Assembly: GCA_965115825.1 (NCBI GenBank)
Contig: OZ220464.1
Location: forward strand, 2,914,001-2,978,000
Origin: Bin87 sp965115825
GTDB lineage: Bacteria > Chloroflexota > Dehalococcoidia > Lucifugimonadales > UBA3495
Direction of reading: 5' to 3'
Length of the DNA stretch: 64,000 nucleotides
Shown: in pieces, positions 45,155 through 53,532 of the stretch
How the letters are laid out: the number at the start of each line of letters is the position of its first letter
Position numbering within the stretch: position 1 is the first letter of the stretch
The notes under the pieces: generated by a model
The model's input: the letters and a program-made list of their open reading frames with translations, nothing else
Told to the model about the DNA's origin: nothing
Database searches by the model: none
Translations under genes and position numbers: made by a program

Positions 45155-46141
45155 TTATGCGTTGTCCAGCCGGTCGTGCTCTTCAAGTATTCTGCGGGCG
45201 TTGTCGACGTCCCGGTTCATCTGGGCGATGAGGGCGTCAATGCCGTCAAAGGTTTCCTGGCCGCGGAGGCGGGAGACGAACTCCAGGCGGAGGTTGTGGT
45301 CGTAGATGTCATCGGAGAAGTCGAGCAGGTAGGCTTCGATGAGGCGTTGGCTGAGGCCAAAGGTGGGGCGAACGCCGATGCTGGTGGCGGCCGGGCGTCG
45401 CACGCCGTTGACGGTGGCGTAGGTGGCGTACACGCCGTCGGCGGGGATGACGAAGTTGGGCATGGGGGTGATGTTGGCGGTGGGGAAGCCGAGCTGTCGG
45501 CCCATTTTGGCGCCGTGGACGACGATGCCGTCGGTGGCATAGGGGCGTCCGAGGAGGAACTCGGCGCCGTCGACGTTGCCGTCGGCGAGGGCGTTGCGAA
45601 CGCGGCGGCTGCGCACCGGCGCGCCTTCGAGTTCCAGGGGAGGGACGGTTTCAACCCAGAAGCCCATGGCTGCGCCGCGTCGGCGGAGGTAATCCAAGTT
45701 GCCGCTGCGGTTCCGCCCCAGGGCGAAATCGGGGCCGGTGACGATGCCGCGCATATTCAGGCAGTTGACGAGGAGGTCGGTGAACTCGTTGGCGTCGACG
45801 TTGGCAAGTTCGTTGGTGAACTCCAGGCAGATGACGCGGCCGACGCCGGCGTCGTAGAGGAGATTTACCTTTTCCTCGGGAGTGATGATTTTATTGACTA
45901 CGCGGTCGGGGTTGACGACTTCGGCGGGATGGTTGCTGAAGGTGATGACGGTGGAGAGCATGGCGGGGTCGGCGCGCTGGAACATGCGGTGGAGCAGGTG
46001 GCGGTGTCCGCGATGAACGCCGTCGAAGACGCCGATGGTAATGACGGATTCGCTGCCGGGCGGAGGCGTAGCTTCAGCCAGCGCCTGGCGAAAGCCGCCT
46101 TTACCAAGGGTCCGGGGGTCAGCGTTTTCCGGGGTGGGCAT
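45155..46141 (-). CDS. ribF: bifunctional riboflavin kinase/FAD synthetase
   Basis: About 328 residues. The N-terminal FAD-synthetase domain has ITIGVFDGVHRGHRHLL (nucleotidyltransferase HxGH), GPDFALGRNRSGNLDYL and RSRRVRNALADGNVDGAEFLLGRPY. The C-terminal riboflavin kinase domain has GRQLGFPTANITP and NVGVRPTF-like TSIGVRPTFG. It makes FMN and FAD from riboflavin and ATP. ATG 46141 is preferred; GTG 46192 is possible. No FMN riboswitch is seen upstream. Confidence 0.94.
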   Translation of the reverse strand: MPTPENADPRTLGKGGFRQALAEATPPPGSESVITIGVFDGVHRGHRHLLHRMFQRADPAMLSTVITFSNHPAEVVNPDRVVNKIITPEEKVNLLYDAGVGRVICLEFTNELANVDANEFTDLLVNCLNMRGIVTGPDFALGRNRSGNLDYLRRRGAAMGFWVETVPPLELEGAPVRSRRVRNALADGNVDGAEFLLGRPYATDGIVVHGAKMGRQLGFPTANITPMPNFVIPADGVYATYATVNGVRRPAATSIGVRPTFGLSQRLIEAYLLDFSDDIYDHNLRLEFVSRLRGQETFDGIDALIAQMNRDVDNARRILEEHDRLDNA

Positions 46142-46302
46142 TGCTGCTGGATGGCCGGCGAAATTGTGAACGGGACAGGATGATGGTAGCACAATCGCCG
46201 GCGGACGGGCAAGCAGAGGGGAGTGCGGCGGGCGGTGAAGTGAGCCCGGCGCGGCTGCTTTAGGATGAGTTAGGTATAGGGAGGCGCGCCGTCGCGTCCG
46301 GG

Positions 46303-48054
46303 TTAGCGGCCCATGGCGTAGCCGTCGCGTCGCAGGTCGGCGCCGGCGTAGATTGCGCCGCTTTCCCGGTCAACCTCAATGGCGCAGAGGGATCCCATGC
46401 GGGGAGTCCATTCGTCCCACACGTCGACGTCGTGGCCGCGCTTGCGGAGGTCGTCGACTACGGAGGGAGCGATGCGGGATTCGACGCCGACGAGGCCGGG
46501 GCGGTAAGCGTGGGGCCAGAAGGAATTGGGGAAGCTCCAGGTGGATGCGCGGGGGGCTTCGATGGCCTGCTGGACATCCATGCCGAACTCGGCGACGTTG
46601 AGGAACAGCTGGGTCATGGATTGGGGCTGGACGTCGCCGCCGGGGGTGCCGAAGGGTAGCCAGGGTTTGCCGTCCTTGAAGGCGATGGCCGGGTTGGGGG
46701 TGAGTCGCGGGCGCTTGCCGGGGGCGAGGCTGCTGGGGTGTTCAGCGTCCAGCCAGCTTTGGGCGCCGCGGGCGGAGACCATAAAGCCGAGGCCGGGGAC
46801 GATGGGGGCGCCACCGAAGCCATCGCTAGGAGTAGCGGAGAAGGCGTTGCCCCAGCGGTCAACGGCGCAGATGTAGGAGGTGTCGGCGGAGAGGGGGCCG
46901 GCCATTGCTGCGGGCTGCGGCGCGGCGCGTCCACTGCCGGGTTGATAGGCCCAGGGGTTGCCGGCGTCAGGCATTTCGGGGTGGGCCCGGTGGAGGTCAA
47001 TCTCGCGGCGGCGGCAGTCGGCATACTCGGGGGAGAGGAGGCCGGTCATGGGGACGTCGACAAAGTCGGGGTCGCCGTAGTAGGCGTGGCGGTCGGCGAA
47101 GGCGAGTTTCAGGGCTTCGAGGAGGGTGTGGAGGTAATCAGCGGAGTTGTGGCCCATGCGTTGGAGGTCGCAGCCTTCGAGGATGCGGAGGGCGTGGAGG
47201 AGCATGGGGCCCTGGCACCACGGGCCGCAGGCATATACGTCGATGCCTTTGTAGTCAATCATGGGTGGGGCGTCGACGCCGACGGAGAAGTCGGCGAGGT
47301 CCTGCATTGAGAGCCAACCGCCCTGGCTGCGGATGAAGGCGACCATTTCCTCGGCGATGTCGCCGTGGTAGAAGAGGTCGCGGGCAGCTTGGATGCCGGC
47401 TTCGCGGCCACTGCCGTTGACGGACTGCTCGGCGTGGATCATTCGGCGGAAGGTACGGGCGAGGTCGGTTTGGACGAGGAGGTCGCCGATGTTCAGGGGC
47501 TGGCCGCCGGGGTAGAAAATCCGCATGTTACTGGCCCACTGGCTGGTGTCGCCCTCGTCCAGGATGATGTTGTCGCCGCTGCTGACCAAGGCGCGGTGGA
47601 GGGTGGCGGGTATGGGGAAGCCGTGCTGGGCGATTTCCAGGGCGGGAGTTACCACCTGCTCGAAGGACATGGAACCGTAGCGGGAGAGGGCGGTGAGCCA
47701 AGCGTCCGGCGCGGCGGGGGTAACGGTGCGCATGACGCCGTGGGGCATATCGCCGTCGTGGTGGCGATGGAAGTAGTCGGCGGAGGCTGCGGACGGCCAG
47801 CGTCCGAGGCCGCTGATTTCGCGGGTTTCGCCGGTGGAGGCGTGGTGGACGATGATGGGGGCGACGCCGCCGAAGCTGGTGTACTGGGGGAGGGTAACGT
47901 TGATGACGATGCCGGCGGCGACGCCGGCGTCAATGGCGTTGCCGCCCTGCTCGAGAATTCGGTAGCCGGCAGCGGTGGCCAGGTAGTGTCCGGTACTGAT
48001 CATGTGGGTGACACCGCCGACCAGGGGGCGATAGCTGCGCAATCCGATAGCCAT
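46303..48054 (-). CDS. ggt: gamma-glutamyltransferase-family peptidase
   Basis: 583 residues, an N-terminal-nucleophile autoprocessing hydrolase. GYRILEQGGNAIDAGVAAGIVINVTLPQYTSFGG is the large-subunit start. The processing and nucleophile Thr392 lies in ADTSYICAVDRWGNA. Downstream, RPRLTPNPAIAFKDGKPWLPFGTPGGDVQPQ matches the small subunit. No signal peptide is obvious, so it may be cytoplasmic and could act on non-glutathione gamma-glutamyl or acyl substrates. ATG 48054 with GGAGG 9 bases upstream is chosen; the longer frame to 48093 lacks support. It lies downstream of repeat copy B, as the S9 peptidase does for copy A. Confidence 0.9.
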   Translation of the reverse strand: MAIGLRSYRPLVGGVTHMISTGHYLATAAGYRILEQGGNAIDAGVAAGIVINVTLPQYTSFGGVAPIIVHHASTGETREISGLGRWPSAASADYFHRHHDGDMPHGVMRTVTPAAPDAWLTALSRYGSMSFEQVVTPALEIAQHGFPIPATLHRALVSSGDNIILDEGDTSQWASNMRIFYPGGQPLNIGDLLVQTDLARTFRRMIHAEQSVNGSGREAGIQAARDLFYHGDIAEEMVAFIRSQGGWLSMQDLADFSVGVDAPPMIDYKGIDVYACGPWCQGPMLLHALRILEGCDLQRMGHNSADYLHTLLEALKLAFADRHAYYGDPDFVDVPMTGLLSPEYADCRRREIDLHRAHPEMPDAGNPWAYQPGSGRAAPQPAAMAGPLSADTSYICAVDRWGNAFSATPSDGFGGAPIVPGLGFMVSARGAQSWLDAEHPSSLAPGKRPRLTPNPAIAFKDGKPWLPFGTPGGDVQPQSMTQLFLNVAEFGMDVQQAIEAPRASTWSFPNSFWPHAYRPGLVGVESRIAPSVVDDLRKRGHDVDVWDEWTPRMGSLCAIEVDRESGAIYAGADLRRDGYAMGR

Positions 48055-48113
48055 GGGAATTACCTCCGCGTGAGCCAGCGCTAACGATAGCATTGCGCTG
48101 CTTGACGGCCGGC

Positions 48114-48119
48114 AGTATA
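48114..48119 (-). promoter_or_regulatory. possible -10 (TATACT) for ggt
   Basis: On the minus strand, TATACT ends 59 bases before the ggt ATG, between the micro-ORF stop and ggt. Only a weak TGGCAA is found at the -35 position. Confidence 0.3.
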
Positions 48120-48174
48120 GGGCATTGGGGGCAGGGTTGCCAGAGGGAGAACGGCCCGCTTGGGACCTTCGCGA

Positions 48175-48228
48175 TTATGTTGCGGCGCCTTTGGGGGGCG
48201 CGCGGGTGGTAGGGTTGGCGGTGTTCAT
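48175..48228 (-). CDS. conserved micro-ORF, 17 aa, in repeat copy B
   Basis: Reads MNTANPTTRAPPKGAAT then TAA, behind the same AAAAGGAGAG-type ribosome-binding site and identical 5' leader as copy A. It lies 120 bases upstream of ggt in the same direction. Its three substitutions relative to copy A are all synonymous and the only length change is two codons. See 256-315 for alternatives. Confidence 0.5.
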   Translation of the reverse strand: MNTANPTTRAPPKGAAT

Positions 48229-48489
48229 GGTGGTTGTTTCTCTCCTTTTGGTCGGTCGGTGGATTTTTGGTTGGGTTCCTGGGGGTTCAGGATGTCGGCG
48301 CTACGGCCTGAGAGCGTGGCTTGCTATTTACGTCCTAGTCTTGCGCGTGCTAACGGCTTCCTGCTTACGCAGTGCCCGTCCTCGCGCAGCGGTGGTGACT
48401 CCCGCCGTGCTGGGTGCGCCAGCCGGGTAATGTGACCGACCTCCGGCGCACCTACAGTGGTGCAATGGATCCGACATGCCGCACAGTAC
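48175..48489 (-). repeat. 0.3 kb intergenic repeat, copy B (inverted relative to copy A)
   Basis: Matches 1-315 in reverse complement across the whole visible length. Differences outside the micro-ORF include indels and clustered changes around 48357-48372. The inverted orientation and 48 kb spacing could support inversion of the intervening segment by recombination. The far end of the match coincides with the window edge in copy A, so the real end near 48490 is not established. Confidence 0.9.
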
Positions 48490-48673
48490 GGATGCGGCGG
48501 ATTAGACCGTGATGTCCTGAACCCCGTGAGACTCCTATTCAGTTGTGGTGTCGGGCAGTTGTCCTGGCCTGTGCACTGGGTTGGGACGGTTATACGACGG
48601 TTCGCGCGGGGCCGTTGGATGAGCCTGACGGGGATATTGTAGCACGGTGGTACGGTTTTGCAAATGGGGTTTT

Positions 48674-48719
48674 TGTCAGAATCAGGATTTACGGGATTTT
48701 GGGATTTACAGGATGGGGG
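48674..48719 (+). repeat. GGATTTACGGGATTT-type dispersed repeat, copy 2
   Basis: TGTCAGAATCAGGATTTACG, then GGATTTTGGGATTTACAGGATGGGGG. It is nearly the same as 34179-34223 and shares the preceding GGGGTTTTTG-like bases. Confidence 0.75.
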
Positions 48720-48768
48720 TTGTGGTGTGCGGCGCTGGAGGGGGGATGGGGGTTGGCGGTGGGGGATT

Positions 48769-48803
48769 GTCTGAATTGGGATTCATGGGATTTTAGGATT
48801 GAG
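48769..48803 (+). repeat. GGATTTACGGGATTT-type dispersed repeat, copy 3 (degenerate)
   Basis: TGTCTGAATTGGGATTCATGG followed by GATTTTAGGATTGAGG. It is shorter and more diverged than copies 1 and 2, about 50 bases after copy 2. Confidence 0.6.
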
Positions 48804-48962
48804 GTAGGTTGCGGCGCAGGGGTGGATGGCGGCTGCGGGGGATTGGGGGGAGTGGACTGCGGATTGCGGCGGAATGAGGGTTGAGGGAGGGATGTTCTTT
48901 TGCCGGAGTGTGGATGGGGATTTCGGGTGAGGTGGGCAGGCGGGTGGGGAGGAGCTAGCCGA

Positions 48963-49084
48963 TTTCGCTACTCGCGATCCGACCTGCCGGTGGCGGAAAG
49001 AGTCCAGCGACGCAACGGATTACGTGATCCGTCACTGAAGCAGTCTTTTCCTGCTAAGTGCCCGCTGGAATCCGAGTAGCGAAA
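48963..49084. other. 122-bp multi-hairpin element (structured RNA or miniature mobile element)
   Basis: Perfect 12-base terminal inverted repeats, TTTCGCTACTCG (48963-48974) and CGAGTAGCGAAA (49073-49084), enclose further nested pairs. TCCAGCG and CGCTGGA (7 bp) enclose two hairpins, ACGGAT-TACGTG-ATCCGT and AGCAG-TCTTTTC-CTGCT. A GCC-GGT-GGC pair lies near the left arm. The result is a branched fold. It lies 159 bases upstream of the LRR lipoprotein ATG. I recognise no known riboswitch or transposon end. Confidence 0.6.
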
Positions 49085-49242
49085 CCGCCTCGGAGGAGAG
49101 GTGTGGGAGCGTGGTTGACAGATGGTTGTGAGAGGGATAGTTTTGGCGTTGCTAGGTGCGGGTTGGTCGTAGGCGGCTGATGGATGTTAGCGTCGGCGCT
49201 GCCGGCGGGCAGAGGGGAATGCGCCAGAGGGAAGATTACGCA

Positions 49243-50946
49243 ATGACCGAGACGACGATGGCGCCGGCGATTAGGGGAAAGTCACTAATGCTGGGGTTCT
49301 TTAAAGCGGCAGCGCTACTTGGGCTGATCTGCGCGCTGGCTTGGGTGGCGGCCGGGTGCGGCGGGCAGTCTCAGGCCGGGCCTACAGCAGCTGATCCACC
49401 CGCCAGCGGGGCGACAGGTACGGCTGCTCCGCCAGGCGGCGGGGCGACAGGTACGGCTGTTCCGCCAGGCGGCGGGGCGACAGGTACGGCTGCTCCGCCT
49501 GACGGCGGGTTGACAGGTGCGGCTGCATCCGACCGGGATGCGCTGGTTGCGTTATACAACGCTACAGGCGGCGATAATTGGGTCGCCAATGACTTCTGGT
49601 TGAGCGACGCGCCCCTGGGAGAATGGTACGGCGTAGATACCGACGAAAACGGCAGGGTTACAAGTATTGACTTATATCGTAATAGACTAGGCGGCGAGAT
49701 ACCGGCGGAGCTGGGCAGCCTGACGAACTTGAGGGCATTGCGGTTGGGCGACCTAGTAGGTTGGACATTGGACCTCTACGGCAATCAACTGTCTCCAAGC
49801 CCACCTGACCCCTTCGGTAATGGATTGATCGGCGGGATACCCTCAGAGTTGGATAGCCTGACGAATTTGGAGGTGTCGCATCGCGGCGGCGAGTTGGCTG
49901 GCAGGATACCTTCAGAGTTGGGCAACCTGCCGAGAATGGAGACAGTATATTTCTCAGACAACCGACAGTTTCCAAGTTCACCTGACCCCTTCGGTAATAC
50001 ATTGACGGGAGAGATACCGGCGGAGCTGGGCAACCTGACAAGCTTAGAGACATTGGGACTCGGCGGCAATTGGTTGACGGGAGAGATACCGGCGGAGCTG
50101 GGCAACCTGATGAGCTTGGAGACATTGGGACTCGGCGACAATGAGTTGACGGGCAGGATACCGACGGAGCTGGGCAACCTGGGGAACTTGGAGACATTGA
50201 GTCTTTTTGCCAATCAGCTAACAGAGGAGATACCGACGGAGTTGGGCAACTTAGAGGACTTGTGGGTGTTGGATCTCTCCGTCAATCAGTTGACGGGCGG
50301 GATACCGTTGGAGTTGGGAAACCTGGCGAACTTGCGGATATTAGCTCTCGCAGATAATAAGTTGACGGGCGGGATACCGGCGGAGCTGGACAACTTGGCA
50401 AACTTGGAGGCATTGGATCTCAGCTATAATCAGCTGACAGGGGAGATACCGTCGGGGTTGATGAACCTAGCGAGCTTGGAGGCGTTGCGTCTCGGCTACA
50501 TTGGGCTAACGGGGGAGATACCGTCGGGATTAGGCAACCTGACGAATTTGCGGGAATTGGATCTCTCCGACAATGAGCTAACGGGCAGAATACCGGCGGA
50601 GTTGGGCAACGTAGAGAATTTGTGGGAATTGGATCTCTCCGGCAATGAGTTGACGGGCGGGATACCGGCGGCGCTGGGGGATCTGTGGCGCCTGGGGATA
50701 TTGAGCCTTTCTGACAATCAGCTAGTAGGGGAGATACCGGCAGAGTTGGGGAACCTCGTCGGCTTGCAAGAGTTGCAGCTCAACAACAATCGGTTGACGG
50801 GGGAAGTACCGACGGAGTTGGGGAACCTGTGGAACTTGTGGAAATTGGATCTCTCCGGCAATGAGTTGATGAGGTGTGTGCCAGCCGCTTTGCGTGATAT
50901 CTACAAGAATGATTGGGATGAAGTGGGGCTGCCTTTCTGCGACTAG
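49243..50946 (+). CDS. leucine-rich-repeat lipoprotein (plant-like LRR)
   Basis: 567 residues. The N-terminal signal (FFKAAALLGLICALAWVAAGC) ends in a lipobox with Cys39. A low-complexity linker with three GATGTA(A/V)PPGG-type repeats follows. DRDALVALYNATGGDNW is the cap motif of bacterial LRR proteins. About 16 repeats of 24 residues follow, of the form L-x-x-L-x-L-x-x-N-x-L-T-G-x-I-P-x-E-L-G-N-L, the plant-specific LRR class. Near the N-terminal repeats are two variant longer units (DPFGNGLIGG and DPFGNTLTGE). It is probably a surface adhesion or binding protein. ATG 49243 is preferred over two upstream in-frame starts. Confidence 0.88.
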   Translation: MTETTMAPAIRGKSLMLGFFKAAALLGLICALAWVAAGCGGQSQAGPTAADPPASGATGTAAPPGGGATGTAVPPGGGATGTAAPPDGGLTGAAASDRDALVALYNATGGDNWVANDFWLSDAPLGEWYGVDTDENGRVTSIDLYRNRLGGEIPAELGSLTNLRALRLGDLVGWTLDLYGNQLSPSPPDPFGNGLIGGIPSELDSLTNLEVSHRGGELAGRIPSELGNLPRMETVYFSDNRQFPSSPDPFGNTLTGEIPAELGNLTSLETLGLGGNWLTGEIPAELGNLMSLETLGLGDNELTGRIPTELGNLGNLETLSLFANQLTEEIPTELGNLEDLWVLDLSVNQLTGGIPLELGNLANLRILALADNKLTGGIPAELDNLANLEALDLSYNQLTGEIPSGLMNLASLEALRLGYIGLTGEIPSGLGNLTNLRELDLSDNELTGRIPAELGNVENLWELDLSGNELTGGIPAALGDLWRLGILSLSDNQLVGEIPAELGNLVGLQELQLNNNRLTGEVPTELGNLWNLWKLDLSGNELMRCVPAALRDIYKNDWDEVGLPFCD

Positions 50947-51122
50947 GGCGACAGCGACCTACGGTGGGAACGGGATTTCGGGTGGAGGTTGGCTTCCGAC
51001 CATGTACTTTGACAGGGGGCGTGGGCGCCGGCTTCTGGCGGAATGGAGGCTGGGTCGTGATGTTTCTTTCTTGACAGGGCGTTGAGGCCGGGCGCATACT
51101 GCGGCAACGGGGGAGAGCGCGT

Positions 51123-52610
51123 ATGACTAGACTGAACCTGCGACCGGCCCAGCTTGCGATTGGCGGCCGCCACGTCCATTATGCTTGGGTTATCGTAGCG
51201 ATTACCGCCATGATGCGCCTGGTGTCGTCGTCTTTCCGTATGTCTTTTCCGGCATTGGTGCCCTTTATCGCCGTGGGCTTTGGCTGGGAAGTCTGGCTCA
51301 TCACACTGGCCTTTTCCTTGCAGTGGGTGATTTCGGGGGCGTTCGGGCCGCCGGCTGGCTGGATGGGGGACCGATACGGGGCGCGCTTTACGATGACCGT
51401 GGGGGCTTCGCTATACATCGTCGGGATGATTCTCACCGGCTTTATGACTGAGATGTGGCACCTGTTTCTGTTTTTTGGGGTCATTCTCAGCGCGTCGATG
51501 GGCATTTTTCAGGTTCCGCTTACCGTTGCGGTAACGGCGTGGTTCCGCCGGCACCTGGGGGTTGGGATGGGCCTGCTGCAATCGTCGCAGGGCTTTGGGC
51601 CGGTGGTTGCGCTGCCGATAATGCTGGGCCTGGTAACCTGGTTCAGCGCCGGCGATGGAAAGGTATGGAGCGAACGTCTGGAGTTTCTGGGAAGCCCGGA
51701 GGTTCTGGGCATCCGCATGGCGTTCTGGATTCCCGGCATAATCGGCGGCATTATTCTGCTGCTGCTCACACGTGTTTTTTACAATACCCCGGAAGATGTG
51801 GGTCTGCGGCAGCTGGGCGACGATGGCGGTTCGGCATCCCCGCGGCGTCGCGTTGCCGCTACCGGACAGGAAGCCAAGGAGCGCGCCAAGTTTTTCCTGC
51901 GCAAGGTGCGCCAGACTCCGGCTTTCTGGAACCTGATTGGGATTCATTACTGGGGTTGCGCCGGGCACAGTATCATCATCGTTTTTCTGCCGCAGATAAT
52001 CGTTGCCGGGCTGGAGCCCGGCTGGAAGGATCTGCCGGCGGATGATTTGCTGATTGCCGGGGCGATTGCGGGCGGGGCGGCAGCTACTATGAGCATCGTC
52101 AGCACCGTAACCCGCTTCGGCGTGCCGATTGCCGCCGACCTGCTGGGCAGCAAGTGGGTTATGGCGACCTGCTTCTTCCTGCAAGTGGCGCCGGTTCTGG
52201 TGCTTTTTGCCGCGGTGCAGTGGTATCCGGAAGTGTGGATGTTCTATCTCTTTGCGGTTCTCTTCGGCATTGGTTTCGGCGGCGAGATGTCGGCTTTCCC
52301 CATCATTAACCGGCAGTATTACGGAAACGCGCCCATCGGCACGACCTACGGCTTCCAGATGATGGGGGCAGGGGCGGGCATGGCCTGCGGGGCCGGCCTG
52401 GGGGCGCTGCTTCTAGCGGTGACCGGGAGCTACACGGCGACCATCGTGCTCTCGTTCGTGATGAGCCTTATCGGCGTCGTTTCCATTATGTTCCTGCCGG
52501 CTACCCACCGGCATCAGCTGCCCGGATGGGAAAGCGAGCTGTCCTCGGAGCCGAGTTCGGAAGGGGCGCCGGCTCCTGCCCCGGCCGGGGCGGCCGGCGA
52601 CGGCAACTGA
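51123..52610 (+). CDS. MFS transporter
   Basis: 495 residues with 12 predicted transmembrane helices in two halves separated by a basic loop (about 235-265). GWMGDRYGARFTMTVG is the major-facilitator loop 2-3 motif (G-x-x-x-D-R-x-G-x-R). The start FALVPFIAVGFGWEVWLITLAFSLQW resembles the oxalate/formate-antiporter and monocarboxylate group. The substrate is unknown. The C-terminal tail is Pro/Ala/Ser-rich. GGGGGAGAG lies upstream of ATG. Confidence 0.88.
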   Translation: MTRLNLRPAQLAIGGRHVHYAWVIVAITAMMRLVSSSFRMSFPALVPFIAVGFGWEVWLITLAFSLQWVISGAFGPPAGWMGDRYGARFTMTVGASLYIVGMILTGFMTEMWHLFLFFGVILSASMGIFQVPLTVAVTAWFRRHLGVGMGLLQSSQGFGPVVALPIMLGLVTWFSAGDGKVWSERLEFLGSPEVLGIRMAFWIPGIIGGIILLLLTRVFYNTPEDVGLRQLGDDGGSASPRRRVAATGQEAKERAKFFLRKVRQTPAFWNLIGIHYWGCAGHSIIIVFLPQIIVAGLEPGWKDLPADDLLIAGAIAGGAAATMSIVSTVTRFGVPIAADLLGSKWVMATCFFLQVAPVLVLFAAVQWYPEVWMFYLFAVLFGIGFGGEMSAFPIINRQYYGNAPIGTTYGFQMMGAGAGMACGAGLGALLLAVTGSYTATIVLSFVMSLIGVVSIMFLPATHRHQLPGWESELSSEPSSEGAPAPAPAGAAGDGN

Positions 52611-52647
52611 CTTCTTTGCGCCGTTATCACAGCAGGCGGGCGCGAAG

Positions 52648-53460
52648 ATGGCCACTGCAAGCGAATTGACGGCGCCGTCAACGCTGGCAGCCGAGGCGGA
52701 GCTTATCCGGAAGATAGGGGTCGCCGTTGGCAGGGCGTTGGCGGCGCGCTGCGTCATTCTGTATGGCTCCCGCGCGCGGGGCGATCACCAACCTCACAGC
52801 GACGTTGACCTGGCGGTCATTGCGGCGCAAGGAGAGCTGGACGCTCAGCAACGCTACGACCTCCGCGAACTAGCCCATACCGTCGCAACGGCCACCGCCA
52901 GCGGGGGCTTTCGTCGCATTGACGTCATAATATGGACGGAAGCCGAGTATCGCACTAAAAAGCGCTCCATCAACCATGTTGCCGGCCGTTCCTGGCGGGA
53001 GGGCAAGGTACTTTACGGGGCGCATAAACCGCTGCCGGGAGAGGAAATAGTGTCAGAGCTGGACAATGCAAACGAGTTGATGCGAATGTGCCGGGGACAA
53101 GTTCGCGCTTTATTTGCCATGTCCCTTGACGATGACGTGTTTAACGAGAACATATTTGGGTTCCATGCTCAACGCGGAACAGGGTTGGCTTTGAAAGTGT
53201 GGATTAGCCTGATTGGGGAACGTTATGAATGCACCCACAGCGTTGCCGACCTGGTGGACATACTCGTGGAGGCCGGCGTTGTAGAAGTGCGGCAGTACGC
53301 CCACTTGGCAAGTTTGACGCCTTACGCCGTCAAATACGTCTATGAAGAGATTGATGACCCTACCATGGACCGGCGGTTTATAGCCAGCGAGGTCAACGAT
53401 TTGAGCGATCTTGTGGAGTCGCTGCTGGGACAGGCCGAGCGGGGGATGGACGGCCCATAG
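52648..53460 (+). CDS. MNT nucleotidyltransferase-HEPN fusion protein
   Basis: 270 residues. The N-terminal part is a minimal nucleotidyltransferase: GS at 40-41 in YGSRARGD and metal aspartates Asp52 and Asp54 in SDVDLAV. The C-terminal part (about 135-265) is a HEPN helix bundle with an R-x4-H motif (Arg192 to His197 in GERYECTH), the RNase active-site signature of HEPN toxins. In separate-gene MntA-HepT modules the nucleotidyltransferase AMPylates and silences the HEPN toxin. Here both lie in one chain, suggesting an autoregulated module. This is inferred from motifs only. Confidence 0.82.
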   Translation: MATASELTAPSTLAAEAELIRKIGVAVGRALAARCVILYGSRARGDHQPHSDVDLAVIAAQGELDAQQRYDLRELAHTVATATASGGFRRIDVIIWTEAEYRTKKRSINHVAGRSWREGKVLYGAHKPLPGEEIVSELDNANELMRMCRGQVRALFAMSLDDDVFNENIFGFHAQRGTGLALKVWISLIGERYECTHSVADLVDILVEAGVVEVRQYAHLASLTPYAVKYVYEEIDDPTMDRRFIASEVNDLSDLVESLLGQAERGMDGP

Positions 53461-53532
53461 CAATCCCATATCGCCGGCGGTATGATGTGGCCAACTTACC
53501 GCATCAACAGCACAGACAAAGGAGGCGTTACC

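Larger units (their letters stand above)
48490..49242. other. gene-poor intergenic region before the LRR lipoprotein
   Basis: About 750 bases with no supported gene. It holds two GGATTTACGGG-type repeats (48674 and 48769), G-rich simple sequence at 48730-48950 and the multi-hairpin element at 48963-49084. Open frames here are short and of low complexity. Confidence 0.6.

Noticed and set aside
44489..46183. 564-residue open frame on the plus strand
   Set aside because: It lies antisense to tyrS and ribF, which have clear motifs. Its own sequence is Val/Gly/Asp-rich, as expected of the reverse strand of high-GC genes.
48963..49084. Cobalamin riboswitch
   Set aside because: GACCTGCC resembles part of the B12 box, but the rest of the box and the conserved core are missing, and the downstream gene is not B12-related.
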